From contig LNEU01000018.1 of the NCBI GenBank assembly GCA_001464355.1, positions 186,001 through 250,000 on the forward strand: a stretch of DNA of 64,000 nt, written 5' to 3'. The notes beneath the pieces are model-generated. The model was not told the DNA's origin, did not search any database, and saw only the letters and a list, made by a program, of their open reading frames with translations. The stretch is from Burkholderiales bacterium Ga0077544 (GTDB taxonomy: Bacteria; Pseudomonadota; Gammaproteobacteria; Burkholderiales; Burkholderiaceae_D). Below are positions 56,559 to 64,000 of the stretch, one piece after another (position 1 is the first letter of the stretch; each line of letters starts with the position of its first letter). The translations under genes and the position numbers were made by a program.

Positions 56559-57725
56559 ATGAGAATCGTCGAAATCCGCGAAAAAACCCTGCCCATCAGC
56601 TCGCCCATACGCAATGCCTATATCGACTTCAGCAAGATGACACTGAGTCTGGTTGCGGTGATTACGGACGTCATCCGGGATGGCAAGCCGGTCGTCGGTT
56701 ACGGTTTCAACTCAAACGGCCGCTACGGACAGGGCAAACTGATGCGCGAGCGCTTCATTCCGCGCTTGCTGGAAGCTGATACCGATTCCTTGATCAACGA
56801 TGCCGGCGACAATTTCGACCCGCACAAAATCTGGGCGACCATGTTCACGAATGAAAAGCCGGGCGGTCATGGCGAGCGTTCTGTGGCGATCGGCACTATT
56901 GATATGGCCATTTGGGATGCCGTGGCCAAGATCGCAGGCCAACCGCTATTTCAATTGCTGGCAGATCGTTACGGTAACGGCACGCCGAATCGCGAAATTT
57001 TTGTCTACGCTGCCGGCGGTTATTACTATCCGGGCCAGAATCACGAAAAGCTCAAGGATGAGATGCGCAGTTACATCGACCGCGGTTATACGGTGGTCAA
57101 AAAGAAGATAGGTGGCGAGTCGCTGGATGAAGACTTGCGTCGTATCGATTCCGTGCTGAGTGTGCTGCAGGACGGGCAGAAACTCGCCGTCGATGCGAAC
57201 GGTCGTTTTGATCTGGACACCGCGATCCGGTATGCCAAGGCGCTCTCGCAATACGATCTGTTCTGGTATGAAGAGGCAGGCGATCCGCTGGATTTCGAGT
57301 TGCAGGCGACCTTGCGCAACTACTACAAAAACCCGATGGCGACGGGCGAAAACCTGTTTTCGATGCAGGATGCGCGCAACCTGATCCGCTACGGCGGCAT
57401 GCGTGCGGATCGTGATTACCTTCAATTCGACTGCGCCTTGAGTTATGGCCTGGTCGAATATCTGCGTACGCTCGACATGCTGCAAGAACACGGTTGGTCG
57501 AGAACCCGCTGCATTCCACACGGCGGGCATCAGATGTCCTTGAATATTGCAGCTGGCCTTGGGCTGGGTGGTAACGAGTCGTACCCGGATTTGTTCCAGC
57601 CTTTTGGCGGTTTCCCAGATGGTGTGAAAGTACAGAACGGTTACATCACGATGCCGGATTTGCCCGGCATAGGTTTTGAAGGGAAGGCTGATCTCTATCT
57701 GGAGATGCAGAAACTGCTGGCTTGA
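56559..57725 (+). CDS. tarD: D(-)-tartrate dehydratase (enolase superfamily)
   Basis: 388 residues. Closely resembles, from memory, the characterised Bradyrhizobium D-tartrate dehydratase, which converts D-tartrate to oxaloacetate: shared blocks ISSPIRNAYIDF, VVGYGFNSNGRYGQG, NEKPGGHGERSVA, VYAAGGYYYPG and IPHGGHQMSLNIAAGLGLGG. Catalytic set: KKK at 181-183 (KxK), metal ligands Asp212 (VDAN), Glu238/239 and Glu264 (GEN), and general acid/base His321. No transporter gene is adjacent, so substrate uptake must be encoded elsewhere. Confidence 0.93.
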   Translation: MRIVEIREKTLPISSPIRNAYIDFSKMTLSLVAVITDVIRDGKPVVGYGFNSNGRYGQGKLMRERFIPRLLEADTDSLINDAGDNFDPHKIWATMFTNEKPGGHGERSVAIGTIDMAIWDAVAKIAGQPLFQLLADRYGNGTPNREIFVYAAGGYYYPGQNHEKLKDEMRSYIDRGYTVVKKKIGGESLDEDLRRIDSVLSVLQDGQKLAVDANGRFDLDTAIRYAKALSQYDLFWYEEAGDPLDFELQATLRNYYKNPMATGENLFSMQDARNLIRYGGMRADRDYLQFDCALSYGLVEYLRTLDMLQEHGWSRTRCIPHGGHQMSLNIAAGLGLGGNESYPDLFQPFGGFPDGVKVQNGYITMPDLPGIGFEGKADLYLEMQKLLA

Positions 57726-58119
57726 TTTGCCGCCCGCCACATCGATAACGTCGGTGTGGCATGGAGACGGGCGGGTGTTGAAATTGTTATGCCATCAAGC
57801 AAGATGGTGATTTTGGGCGTTGAAAAAGAGTGATCGAAAACAAGAAAATATATAAAGTTAATTATTAATTAAATTATTTAACCATTTGATTTTAATAATT
57901 TTTTTAACTAAAAAATAAATCACTTTAAGTATTCATCGTTGGTAATACCTGTCTCTTTGCAGGTTTCCTACGGGAACAGGTATTCATGCGCGATTGCTCG
58001 CGCTCGGTATTCGTTTTGCCGCTAGTGCTTGTATTGAAGTTGATGCAGATCGTGATCATTTTTGGGCCGCGAAAACGAATCGGGATGCAAGATGTAAAGC
58101 GATGCAGTAGTGGACAGAC
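57726..58119. other. Convergent intergenic region with hairpins and an AT-rich tract
   Basis: 394 bases, no gene. A GC-rich hairpin (about 57731-57777, cccgcc/ggcggg with inner ccaca/tgtgg) probably ends tarD. It is followed by a very AT-rich tract (about 57838-57930) and an inverted repeat aatacctgt (57944-57952) / acaggtatt (57976-57984). Short plus-strand frames near 57986 are shadows or debris. Confidence 0.55.
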
Positions 58120-58923
58120 TTATTTCGTCATCAGCCGCCTGAGCATGAAGCTCACGCCATCGACCACCGCAACCATCAGCAACATCGCCACAATCACGCT
58201 GGCTGCCTGCTGCATCTGGAACAGCGACAGATGGAATTTCAGCATCTGCCCCAGACCACCCGCACCGACCACACCGAGAATTGCCGCCGCCCGAATATTG
58301 TTCTCCCACCGATATAGCGTGTAAGACATCAATTGCGGACTGCATTGCGGCAAGGTGGAATAAAGAAATGCCGCAACCGGATTGACGCCATTGGCACGCA
58401 GGGTTTCTTCCGGCAAGGGCGAGCAATTTTCAAATGCTTCGGCAAACAGGCGTCCCAGCACACCTATCGTATGCAGGGCCAAAGCCAGCGTTCCGGCAAA
58501 CGGACCGAGTCCGGCCGCGATCAATAGCACCGATGCCCATACCAGTTCAGGTATGGAGCGCAGCACATTCAACACGGCGCGAGTCGCCAGTCGAGCAGTG
58601 TTGCCAAAGCGGCCGCTGGCGGGCAAGCCGATCAAGACGCCTAAGAAAGCGGCAATCAGAGTGCCGATCGCCGACATGGCGAGGGTCTCGAAGGTGGCGA
58701 TACCGATTTTTTTGAGAAAGGCAGGAGCCATTTCCGGCGGCGAAAATCCGCGCAAAAACTCTATGCTGGTGCGCACCGCTTCTGCGTCGAAGAAGGCATG
58801 CAATTTCAAGGGCAGCGAAACAAAACTGGCCACCACCAGCAGCACGATACCGGCGAGCAGCGTAATGGTTGACCATTGCATCGACGGTCGTACCGGGAAA
58901 TTCTCGGCCAGTGCAGGCTTCAT
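58120..58923 (-). CDS. PhnE-type ABC permease, second copy
   Basis: 267-residue inner-membrane permease of the phosphonate/phosphite/selenate-type family. Helices near 20-45, 80-105, 125-150 and 215-260. It has the EAA-like loop LFAEAFENCSPLPEETLRANGVNPVAAFLYSTLPQ (split), and YTLYRWENNIRAAAILGVVGAGGLGQML typical of PhnE. It overlaps the first permease gene by 4 bases (ATGA). Last gene of the selU-selD-transporter operon. Confidence 0.9.
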   Translation of the reverse strand: MKPALAENFPVRPSMQWSTITLLAGIVLLVVASFVSLPLKLHAFFDAEAVRTSIEFLRGFSPPEMAPAFLKKIGIATFETLAMSAIGTLIAAFLGVLIGLPASGRFGNTARLATRAVLNVLRSIPELVWASVLLIAAGLGPFAGTLALALHTIGVLGRLFAEAFENCSPLPEETLRANGVNPVAAFLYSTLPQCSPQLMSYTLYRWENNIRAAAILGVVGAGGLGQMLKFHLSLFQMQQAASVIVAMLLMVAVVDGVSFMLRRLMTK

Positions 58924-59759
58924 TCCAGCCTCCTGCGCAACATGCCTGACACGCCATCCGCCGCGGCAACCAGCAGCACGAAGACGATCAGCATGGTCGA
59001 CAATTCGTCGCCGGCCATCATCTTGATGGATTCATCCATACGCTGGCCCAAACCGCCAGCACCGACAAAGCCCATGACGACCGAGCCGCGGATCGCACAT
59101 TCCCAGCGATAAACTGTGTAAGAAACCAGTTCTGCCGCAGACTCGGGCAGCGCGCCATACAGAAAAGCTGCCAGCCGACCACTGCCGTTTTGCAGCAAGG
59201 TATTGCAAGCGGTCGCATCCGATGATTCCAGTATGTCTGCGTAGACCTTGCCCAGCATGCCGCAGTATGTCAGCGCAATCGCGACCACGCCGGCGGTCGG
59301 ACCCAGACCGACGATACGTACCAGCAGCAATGCCCATACCAGTTCCGGCACGCTGCGTAACAGGATCAATAGCCATCGCACGGCATTGCGAAATGCGGTC
59401 GGCATCAAGGATGCGCGGCCTTTGCCCAAACGTGAAATGGATAGCCGTTCGGTCGCCAGCAAGGTCAACGGTATCGCGCCCAGCAATGCCAGCGTCATGC
59501 CAGCGGTTGCCATTGCAACCGTTTCCCAGGTTGCGCCCAATACCATTTGCAAGAATTCCAGCGTATGCGCCGGCGGGAAAAAGCTGGAAACGAAATGCCA
59601 GGTTGCGCGCAAGCTTTGTGCGTCGAACAGGATCCAGGGCTTGAACTCCGCCTGCACCAGCATCGGCCACAGTATCAGCAACACCACGCCGAAACCCAGC
59701 ACGCGACCGCGCCATGCCGGATCAGGGCCGGCTTTGCGAAGGGAAAGTGTGTTCGACAT
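58920..59759 (-). CDS. PhnE-type ABC permease, first copy
   Basis: 279-residue permease homologous to its neighbour: KVYADILESSDATACNTLLQNGSGRLAAFLYGALPE (split) and YTVYRWECAIRGSVVMGFVGAGGLGQRMDESIKMM (split). The two unequal permeases probably form a heterodimer channel. It begins 86 bases after the ATPase gene. The substrate is inferred from operon context to be a selenium oxyanion rather than a phosphonate: no phosphonate-degrading genes are present. Confidence 0.9.
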   Translation of the reverse strand: MSNTLSLRKAGPDPAWRGRVLGFGVVLLILWPMLVQAEFKPWILFDAQSLRATWHFVSSFFPPAHTLEFLQMVLGATWETVAMATAGMTLALLGAIPLTLLATERLSISRLGKGRASLMPTAFRNAVRWLLILLRSVPELVWALLLVRIVGLGPTAGVVAIALTYCGMLGKVYADILESSDATACNTLLQNGSGRLAAFLYGALPESAAELVSYTVYRWECAIRGSVVMGFVGAGGLGQRMDESIKMMAGDELSTMLIVFVLLVAAADGVSGMLRRRLE

Positions 59760-59845
59760 AGTGCTGGGGGTTAGCGGTGAAAGATGAAAAATGAAGGAAA
59801 AAGGGACATGAAGTGTGTCAGTTGAGCAGCGTCTTTAGCGCGACA

Positions 59846-60667
59846 TCAGCAGCGCGGTATCGGATCAATGACGGCCAGTTTGGCCATGTCATCTGCAATA
59901 TTTACCTCAGCTTCGTCATGGCTGTTCTGGTACAGCGCTGCAATCATCGCGTCGCTGACCTCGGCATTGGCTGCATCAAATACAACGCAGCCATCGCGCA
60001 GCCCCACAATGCGCGGGAAGTTCGCACGCGCGAGTTCGACCTGATGCAGGCTGCAAACCAGCGTTGCATTGCGCTGTTGCGCTTCGTGCTGCAAGACCTT
60101 TAGCGTTTGCAGTGCAAGCGTTGGGTCAAGTGCCGACAGCGGCTCATCAACCAGAAAAGCTTCCGCTTTGGATATCAAAGCGCGCGCCATCCCGCAACGT
60201 TGACGCTCGCCACCAGACAGTCTGTCGACGCGCGCATACAATTTGTCTTGCAGGTTAAAAGGCATCAATGCCTGATAGGCGGCATCGATTTCTACCGGTT
60301 TGATCAGCGAGCGTATGGCTTGCCACACGCTCCATTGCGGCAACGCACCGGCCAATACCGCATTCACGACGCGCTGACGCGGCGGCAACGGTGGCGTTTG
60401 CGGTGCGAGGAAAAGGCGCGCGCGCATCCGATGCCGTTCCGTACTGGCGATATGCCAAGGCTGGATATCGAATACCTGTAGCTCGCCTTCCACGGGCTTA
60501 AGCGCGCAGGCAAGGGTGTGCAGCAGGCTGGTTTTGCCAGCGCCGGAAGGTCCTATCAATGCGACTTGTTCGCCTTGCTGTATCGAGAGCGATACCTCAC
60601 GCAAGGCAAAGGAATCCTGGGCAGCACCGCTGTGGCGTGTGCTGATTTTTTGAAGGTGGAATGTCAT
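59846..60667 (-). CDS. PhnC-type ABC ATPase
   Basis: 273 residues from ATG 60667 (MTFHLQKISTRHSG). Walker A IGPSGAGKTSLLH, Q-loop LFLAPQTPPLPPR, signature LSGGERQRCGMARALI, Walker B EAFLVDEPLSALDP and H-switch CSLHQVELAR are intact. A frame 15 codons longer exists, but it would place the start inside a stem-loop at 60690-60721; the shorter start leaves that hairpin intercistronic. ATP-driven importer subunit. Confidence 0.88.
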   Translation of the reverse strand: MTFHLQKISTRHSGAAQDSFALREVSLSIQQGEQVALIGPSGAGKTSLLHTLACALKPVEGELQVFDIQPWHIASTERHRMRARLFLAPQTPPLPPRQRVVNAVLAGALPQWSVWQAIRSLIKPVEIDAAYQALMPFNLQDKLYARVDRLSGGERQRCGMARALISKAEAFLVDEPLSALDPTLALQTLKVLQHEAQQRNATLVCSLHQVELARANFPRIVGLRDGCVVFDAANAEVSDAMIAALYQNSHDEAEVNIADDMAKLAVIDPIPRC

Positions 60668-60689
60668 CCGTGGAAATGGGATATGTCTG

Positions 60690-60721
60690 AGCCCATCTCT
60701 GCAAGCCTGCAAAGATGGGCT
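60690..60721 (-). other. Stem-loop between binding-protein and ATPase genes
   Basis: agcccatct (60690-60698) / agatgggct (60713-60721) perfect 9-bp stem, extended inside by tgca/tgca, placed 9 bases after the binding-protein stop on the minus strand. No U-run follows, so it is more likely an mRNA stabiliser or partial attenuator than a full terminator. Same position as the stem-loop after urtA. Confidence 0.7.
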
Positions 60722-60730
60722 TCAAGGTCG

Positions 60731-61606
60731 TTATTTCAGCAAACCGGCGTTACGTGCTGCGGCTTCGATCGCCTTGTAATTTTCCGGCTTGGTTGGAATG
60801 AAACGGGTCGCGCGCTGCAGATCCAGGATTTCCTTGTCTTGCGGATTCTTGGCATCCAGCGCCAGGAAAGCATCCGTCAATTTTTTGCGGACCACAGGAT
60901 TCATTTCGGAACGCACACTCCAGTTGTAATCGTAATAGCCGAGTGTGGTGTAAAACACGCGCACCTGTTGCGGATCGACCTTGCCGGCTGCGACCAGTTT
61001 TTCCCATACCGAGATATTCAGTGCGCCTGCATCAACCTTGCCGCCGGCCACTGCGGCGACAGTTGCATCATGTGCGCCAGAGTAGGCAACGCGCTTCATG
61101 TCGGTATCCGGATTGACTTTCGCATCCAGCAAGAAGGAACGTGGCATCAAATGACCGGATGTCGAGGACTCGGAACCAAAGCTGAAATTCTTGCCTTTCA
61201 GGTCGCTGAGCTTGGTGATCGATTTGTCGGTGGTGATAAAGACGGATTTGAATTTTTCATCTTCTTCACGCTGCACCAGTGGCACAACCTTGCCACCACT
61301 ACGCACATTGGCCTGCACAAAGGTAAAGCCGCCAAACCAGACCATGTCCAGCTTGTTATTGATCAAGCCTTCGACTGATGCGGCGTAATCGGTCACAGGC
61401 GTAAATTCAACCTTCATGCCCAGTTTCTGTTCCAGATAATTGCCCAGCGGCTTGAACTTGCGTTGCAATTCGGTCGGTGCCTCATCAGGGATCGCCGATA
61501 CACGCAATACCTGCTGCGCCTGCGCGAAACCAGTCATGCCGATCGTGAGCGTAGCAAGGACCGCTGCCGCCAAGGCAGGGAATTTAGGAAGTGAAAGACG
61601 AGTCAT
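60731..61606 (-). CDS. Putative selenium-oxyanion (PhnD-family) periplasmic binding protein
   Basis: 291 residues. Signal peptide about 1-30 (GMTGFAQAQ). The mature part begins VLRVSAIPDEAPTELQRKFKPLGNYLEQKLGMKVEFTPV (split), a PhnD-like periplasmic binding fold, with VWFGGFTFVQA, FGSESSTSGHLMPRSF (Ser/Thr/His-rich anion pocket) and YSGAHDATVAAVAGGKVDAGA. A PhnD subfamily found next to selD/selU is described as putative selenate-binding; sequence style and position fit it. First transporter gene, 74 bases after selD. Confidence 0.88.
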   Translation of the reverse strand: MTRLSLPKFPALAAAVLATLTIGMTGFAQAQQVLRVSAIPDEAPTELQRKFKPLGNYLEQKLGMKVEFTPVTDYAASVEGLINNKLDMVWFGGFTFVQANVRSGGKVVPLVQREEDEKFKSVFITTDKSITKLSDLKGKNFSFGSESSTSGHLMPRSFLLDAKVNPDTDMKRVAYSGAHDATVAAVAGGKVDAGALNISVWEKLVAAGKVDPQQVRVFYTTLGYYDYNWSVRSEMNPVVRKKLTDAFLALDAKNPQDKEILDLQRATRFIPTKPENYKAIEAAARNAGLLK

Positions 61607-61680
61607 GGAGTGCCATTCTTATATTGAAAGGAAACGGATTGATAACAAGCCCAAAGAGCAGGGCGGTCTTACGATAATAC

Positions 61681-62736
61681 TTATGCGACTTCAACACCGG
61701 GAACGCCTGCCTGCATCTCGCCTATCACAGCGGCATCGGCAAAACCTTCTTCCCGGAACGCGGCCAGCACTTGCACGACTGCTTCCGGCGCACAGGACAC
61801 GAGCAGGCCGCCGGCGGTTTGTGGATCGGTCAGCAACGCTTGCTGTACAGGATTGATCGACGGGGCCAATACTACTTCATGACCGTAGCCTTGCCAATTT
61901 CGACTGGATGCACCGGTAATGCAGCCTTGCTCAGCCAGCTTTTGCACTTGCGGCAAAAACGGGATGCTGCCCATCTCCAGCTTTGCCGACAGCCGGGAAC
62001 CGCGCGCCAGTTCCAGCAGATGGCCGAGCAAGCCAAAACCGGTTACATCAGTCATCGCATGGACGCCATCCAGTTGTGCCAATTTCTTGCCCGGCGTATT
62101 GAGTTTGGTCGTGTTGGCGATCATCGAAGCATAGCCATCCGCATCCAGCATATTTTTCTTTAGTGCGGCCGACAGTACACCGACGCCGACAGGCTTGCCC
62201 AAAATCAGCTTATCGCCAGCACGTGCATCGGCATTGCGCTTGATTCTGGACGGATGAATCAGCCCCATCACAACCAGCCCGTAAATCGGCTCGACCGAAT
62301 CGATCGTGTGGCCACCGGCGATCGGGATGCCGGCTTGTGCGCAGATCGCTTCGCCGCCCTTGAGAATCTGAGCAATCACTTCCACCGGCAATTGATTGAC
62401 CGGCATGCCAACCAGCGCAAGGGCCATGATAGGCGTGCCACCCATCGCATACACATCGGAAATCGCATTGGTGGCGGCTATGCGGCCAAAGTCGAACGGA
62501 TCGTCGACGATGGGCATGAAAAAATCCGTCGTTGCTATCAGCGCCTGCTCGTCGTTGAGTTGGTAGACGGCAGCATCGTCTGATGTTTCTATCCCGACCA
62601 GCAGCTCTTTCGGCAGCGGAAAACCGCCGGTGCCTTTGAGTATCTGGGAGAGTACGCCAGGGGCGATCTTGCAGCCGCAACCGCCGCCGTGCGAAAACTC
62701 GGTCAGCCGTATGGCTGGTGGATTTATTGTCGTCAT
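61681..62736 (-). CDS. selD: Selenophosphate synthase SelD
   Basis: 351 residues from ATG 62736 (MTTINPPAIRL), with AGGA 6 bases upstream. It makes selenophosphate from selenide and ATP. Catalytic HGGGCGCKIAP has Cys20, Cys22 and Lys23; the first Cys is present as Cys, not selenocysteine. The metal/ATP loop TSDDAAVYQ, GIPIAGGHTID, and DVTGFGLLGHLLELA are present. Located 28 bases after selU in one operon, giving the donor for tRNA 2-selenouridine. No selA/selB is visible in the window. Confidence 0.95.
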   Translation of the reverse strand: MTTINPPAIRLTEFSHGGGCGCKIAPGVLSQILKGTGGFPLPKELLVGIETSDDAAVYQLNDEQALIATTDFFMPIVDDPFDFGRIAATNAISDVYAMGGTPIMALALVGMPVNQLPVEVIAQILKGGEAICAQAGIPIAGGHTIDSVEPIYGLVVMGLIHPSRIKRNADARAGDKLILGKPVGVGVLSAALKKNMLDADGYASMIANTTKLNTPGKKLAQLDGVHAMTDVTGFGLLGHLLELARGSRLSAKLEMGSIPFLPQVQKLAEQGCITGASSRNWQGYGHEVVLAPSINPVQQALLTDPQTAGGLLVSCAPEAVVQVLAAFREEGFADAAVIGEMQAGVPGVEVA

Positions 62737-62764
62737 CTGAATCCTGTCTTGAAAATACCTGGGG

Positions 62765-63850
62765 TCAGGCTGAATGCGCAATGTCTGTCGCCTGATTCAA
62801 CTGGCTGGCTGCGCGCTGGAAGGTCTCGTCAGAGATATCTGGCAGGTTCAGCGCAGTGGCCTGTTCCAGATGCGTGAAATTGCGTTTGATTGATTGCAGG
62901 TAGCCCGGATCGTAATGCTTGCGCAGCAACTCGTCCACCAGCTCGGGAGTGTGGCCGGACAAGGCCAGCTGATGCCATTGCGTGATTTTTTCCTTGCCAT
63001 GCAAATGCGTGAGGAAATCCAGCTGTGTATTGAGGCTGATCGGATCGCTAATGAAGTGCGGATACTCTTGCATCAACAAGGCAACCCGATACTGAATCGG
63101 AAGATGGACGGTGGTACAGGGCGACGCCCGCATTTTTTCCATCAGCATGTCGGGTACCCGCAACTTGCCTACTTTTTTACTCTCGGCCTCGACGAAGATC
63201 GGGCGAGCCGGATCGAAAGCGCGCAATAACTGCCACAGCAGGCTCTCAAACCGTTTTTGCGTAGGTTGCGACGCTGTCGGCAAATCACCCAGTACAGAAC
63301 CGCGGTGTGCGGCCAGTTTTTCCAGATCGAGCACTTGGGCGCCCTGACTTGCCAACACTTGCAGCAAACGACTTTTGCCGCTGCCGGTCGGGCCGCACAA
63401 TACATTGAAGTTCAAGCCCTGCGGCAACACGGCCAGTTCGGCATTGACATGGTTGCGGTAGGCTTTGTAGCCGCCTTCGAGTTGAGTGACCGGCCAACCT
63501 ATACGCGCCAGGATATGCGCCATCGCGCCGCTGCGGTTGCCGCCACGCCAGCAATAAATCAGCGGTTTCCAATCCTGCGGATAGGCGAGAAACTGTTGTT
63601 CTATATGCGCCGCAATGTTTTTTGCCACCAGCGCAGCGCCCAGTTTTTTGGCCTCGAACGCACTGACAGTCTTGTACATGGTCCCGACCTGTATTCGCTG
63701 GCTGTCATCCAGAACCGGGCAATTGATCGCTCCCGGCAAATGATCTTCGGCGTATTCCAGCGGACTACGCACATCGATGATGGCGTCGTAGTGTGCGAGT
63801 TGCGGGAGAATTTCACTGAACGGCTGGATGGAAGGGTACTTCATGTTCAT
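62765..63850 (-). CDS. selU: tRNA 2-selenouridine synthase SelU (MnmH)
   Basis: 361 residues. The N-terminal rhodanese domain (about 15-125) has active Cys100 in PLIYCWRGGNRSGAM; the C-terminal P-loop domain (about 145-340) has Walker A GPTGSGKS (153-160). It replaces sulfur by selenium in wobble 2-thiouridine of tRNA via a geranylated intermediate. ATG 63850 or the in-frame ATG 63844 could start it. First gene of the selU-selD-transporter operon; about 150 bases remain to the window edge, which show no other gene. Confidence 0.94.
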   Translation of the reverse strand: MNMKYPSIQPFSEILPQLAHYDAIIDVRSPLEYAEDHLPGAINCPVLDDSQRIQVGTMYKTVSAFEAKKLGAALVAKNIAAHIEQQFLAYPQDWKPLIYCWRGGNRSGAMAHILARIGWPVTQLEGGYKAYRNHVNAELAVLPQGLNFNVLCGPTGSGKSRLLQVLASQGAQVLDLEKLAAHRGSVLGDLPTASQPTQKRFESLLWQLLRAFDPARPIFVEAESKKVGKLRVPDMLMEKMRASPCTTVHLPIQYRVALLMQEYPHFISDPISLNTQLDFLTHLHGKEKITQWHQLALSGHTPELVDELLRKHYDPGYLQSIKRNFTHLEQATALNLPDISDETFQRAASQLNQATDIAHSA

Positions 63851-64000
63851 TTCGCTGCTTGTGCATTACGGTGTCCGCATTATCCCCGATATGAGTTGCG
63901 AATGACGGAATTACATATTCCGTGAATGTCGGCAGAACTTCGCAGCCGTTAAATGTGCAATCGATGCTATGCGGTGAAATTTTTATATGCAAACAAAAAG
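63851..64000. other. Window end upstream of selU
   Basis: 150 bases, expected to hold the selU operon promoter on the minus strand. No motif was identified. Confidence 0.4.

Noticed and set aside
60690-60721. SECIS-like element suggested by selD/selU context
   Set aside because: The hairpin follows a normal stop and lies between genes; no in-frame UGA within a coding frame precedes it.

Overview
The window looks like a chromosome segment of a betaproteobacterium, most likely Oxalobacteraceae of the Herminiimonas / Janthinobacterium type. The basis is moderate GC, Burkholderiales-type gene neighbourhoods and dense metal-resistance content; this placement is inference, as there is no rRNA or tRNA here to test it. 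Genes are tightly packed, and many operons show 4-base start/stop overlaps.

Layout. (1) 1-2.1 kb: the 3' part of kdpD and all of kdpE (potassium two-component system), then an OsmC-family protein and a TorF-type porin. (2) 3.8-14.4 kb: a metal-export block with a copper ATPase behind a CueR-type promoter, a histidine-rich CDF transporter and a czcI-C-B-A operon. (3) 14.7-17.9 kb: a Fur-box-preceded iron-related operon (DUF4198, DUF3649, PepSY, DUF3325). (4) 17.9-30.1 kb, minus strand: a complete ATP-dependent urea pathway, read as allophanate hydrolase, urea carboxylase, GntR regulator and urtABCDE. (5) 30.2-38.3 kb: miscellaneous genes (response regulator, histidine kinase, PRISE-type reductase, DUF2784, DUF533, VOC, GNAT-like, a beta-solenoid protein, DUF3297) and a 0.67-kb gene-poor, hairpin-rich stretch. 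(6) 38.3-49.5 kb: a metal island with a seven-gene RND efflux operon (minus) divergent from chrBA (plus). A degenerate IS30-type end lies on its left and an intact IS30-family element on its right. (7) 49.8-55.3 kb: an OsmC-YcaO fusion, a Gly-rich membrane protein, and an unrecognised two-gene pair (beta-barrel plus secreted coiled-coil protein). (8) 55.5-57.7 kb: a LysR regulator divergent from a D(-)-tartrate dehydratase. (9) 58.1-63.9 kb, minus: selU, selD and a PhnD/C/E/E-type ABC transporter, a plausible selenium uptake and use operon.

The most unusual system is the RND operon at 38.4-45.8 kb. Two of its adjacent proteins begin, after the signal peptide, with the same 15 residues ([15 protein letters not shown]), although 11 of the 15 codons differ, all synonymously. 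Its pump has a CusA-like proton-relay arrangement, but histidine sits where CusA is recalled to have a copper-binding methionine. The substrate is therefore open. Other points of interest are the selenium-linked transporter, the beta-solenoid protein, the structured non-coding segment at 37.4-37.6 kb, stem-loops directly after both solute-binding-protein genes, and a small PII-like open frame between czcB and czcA.
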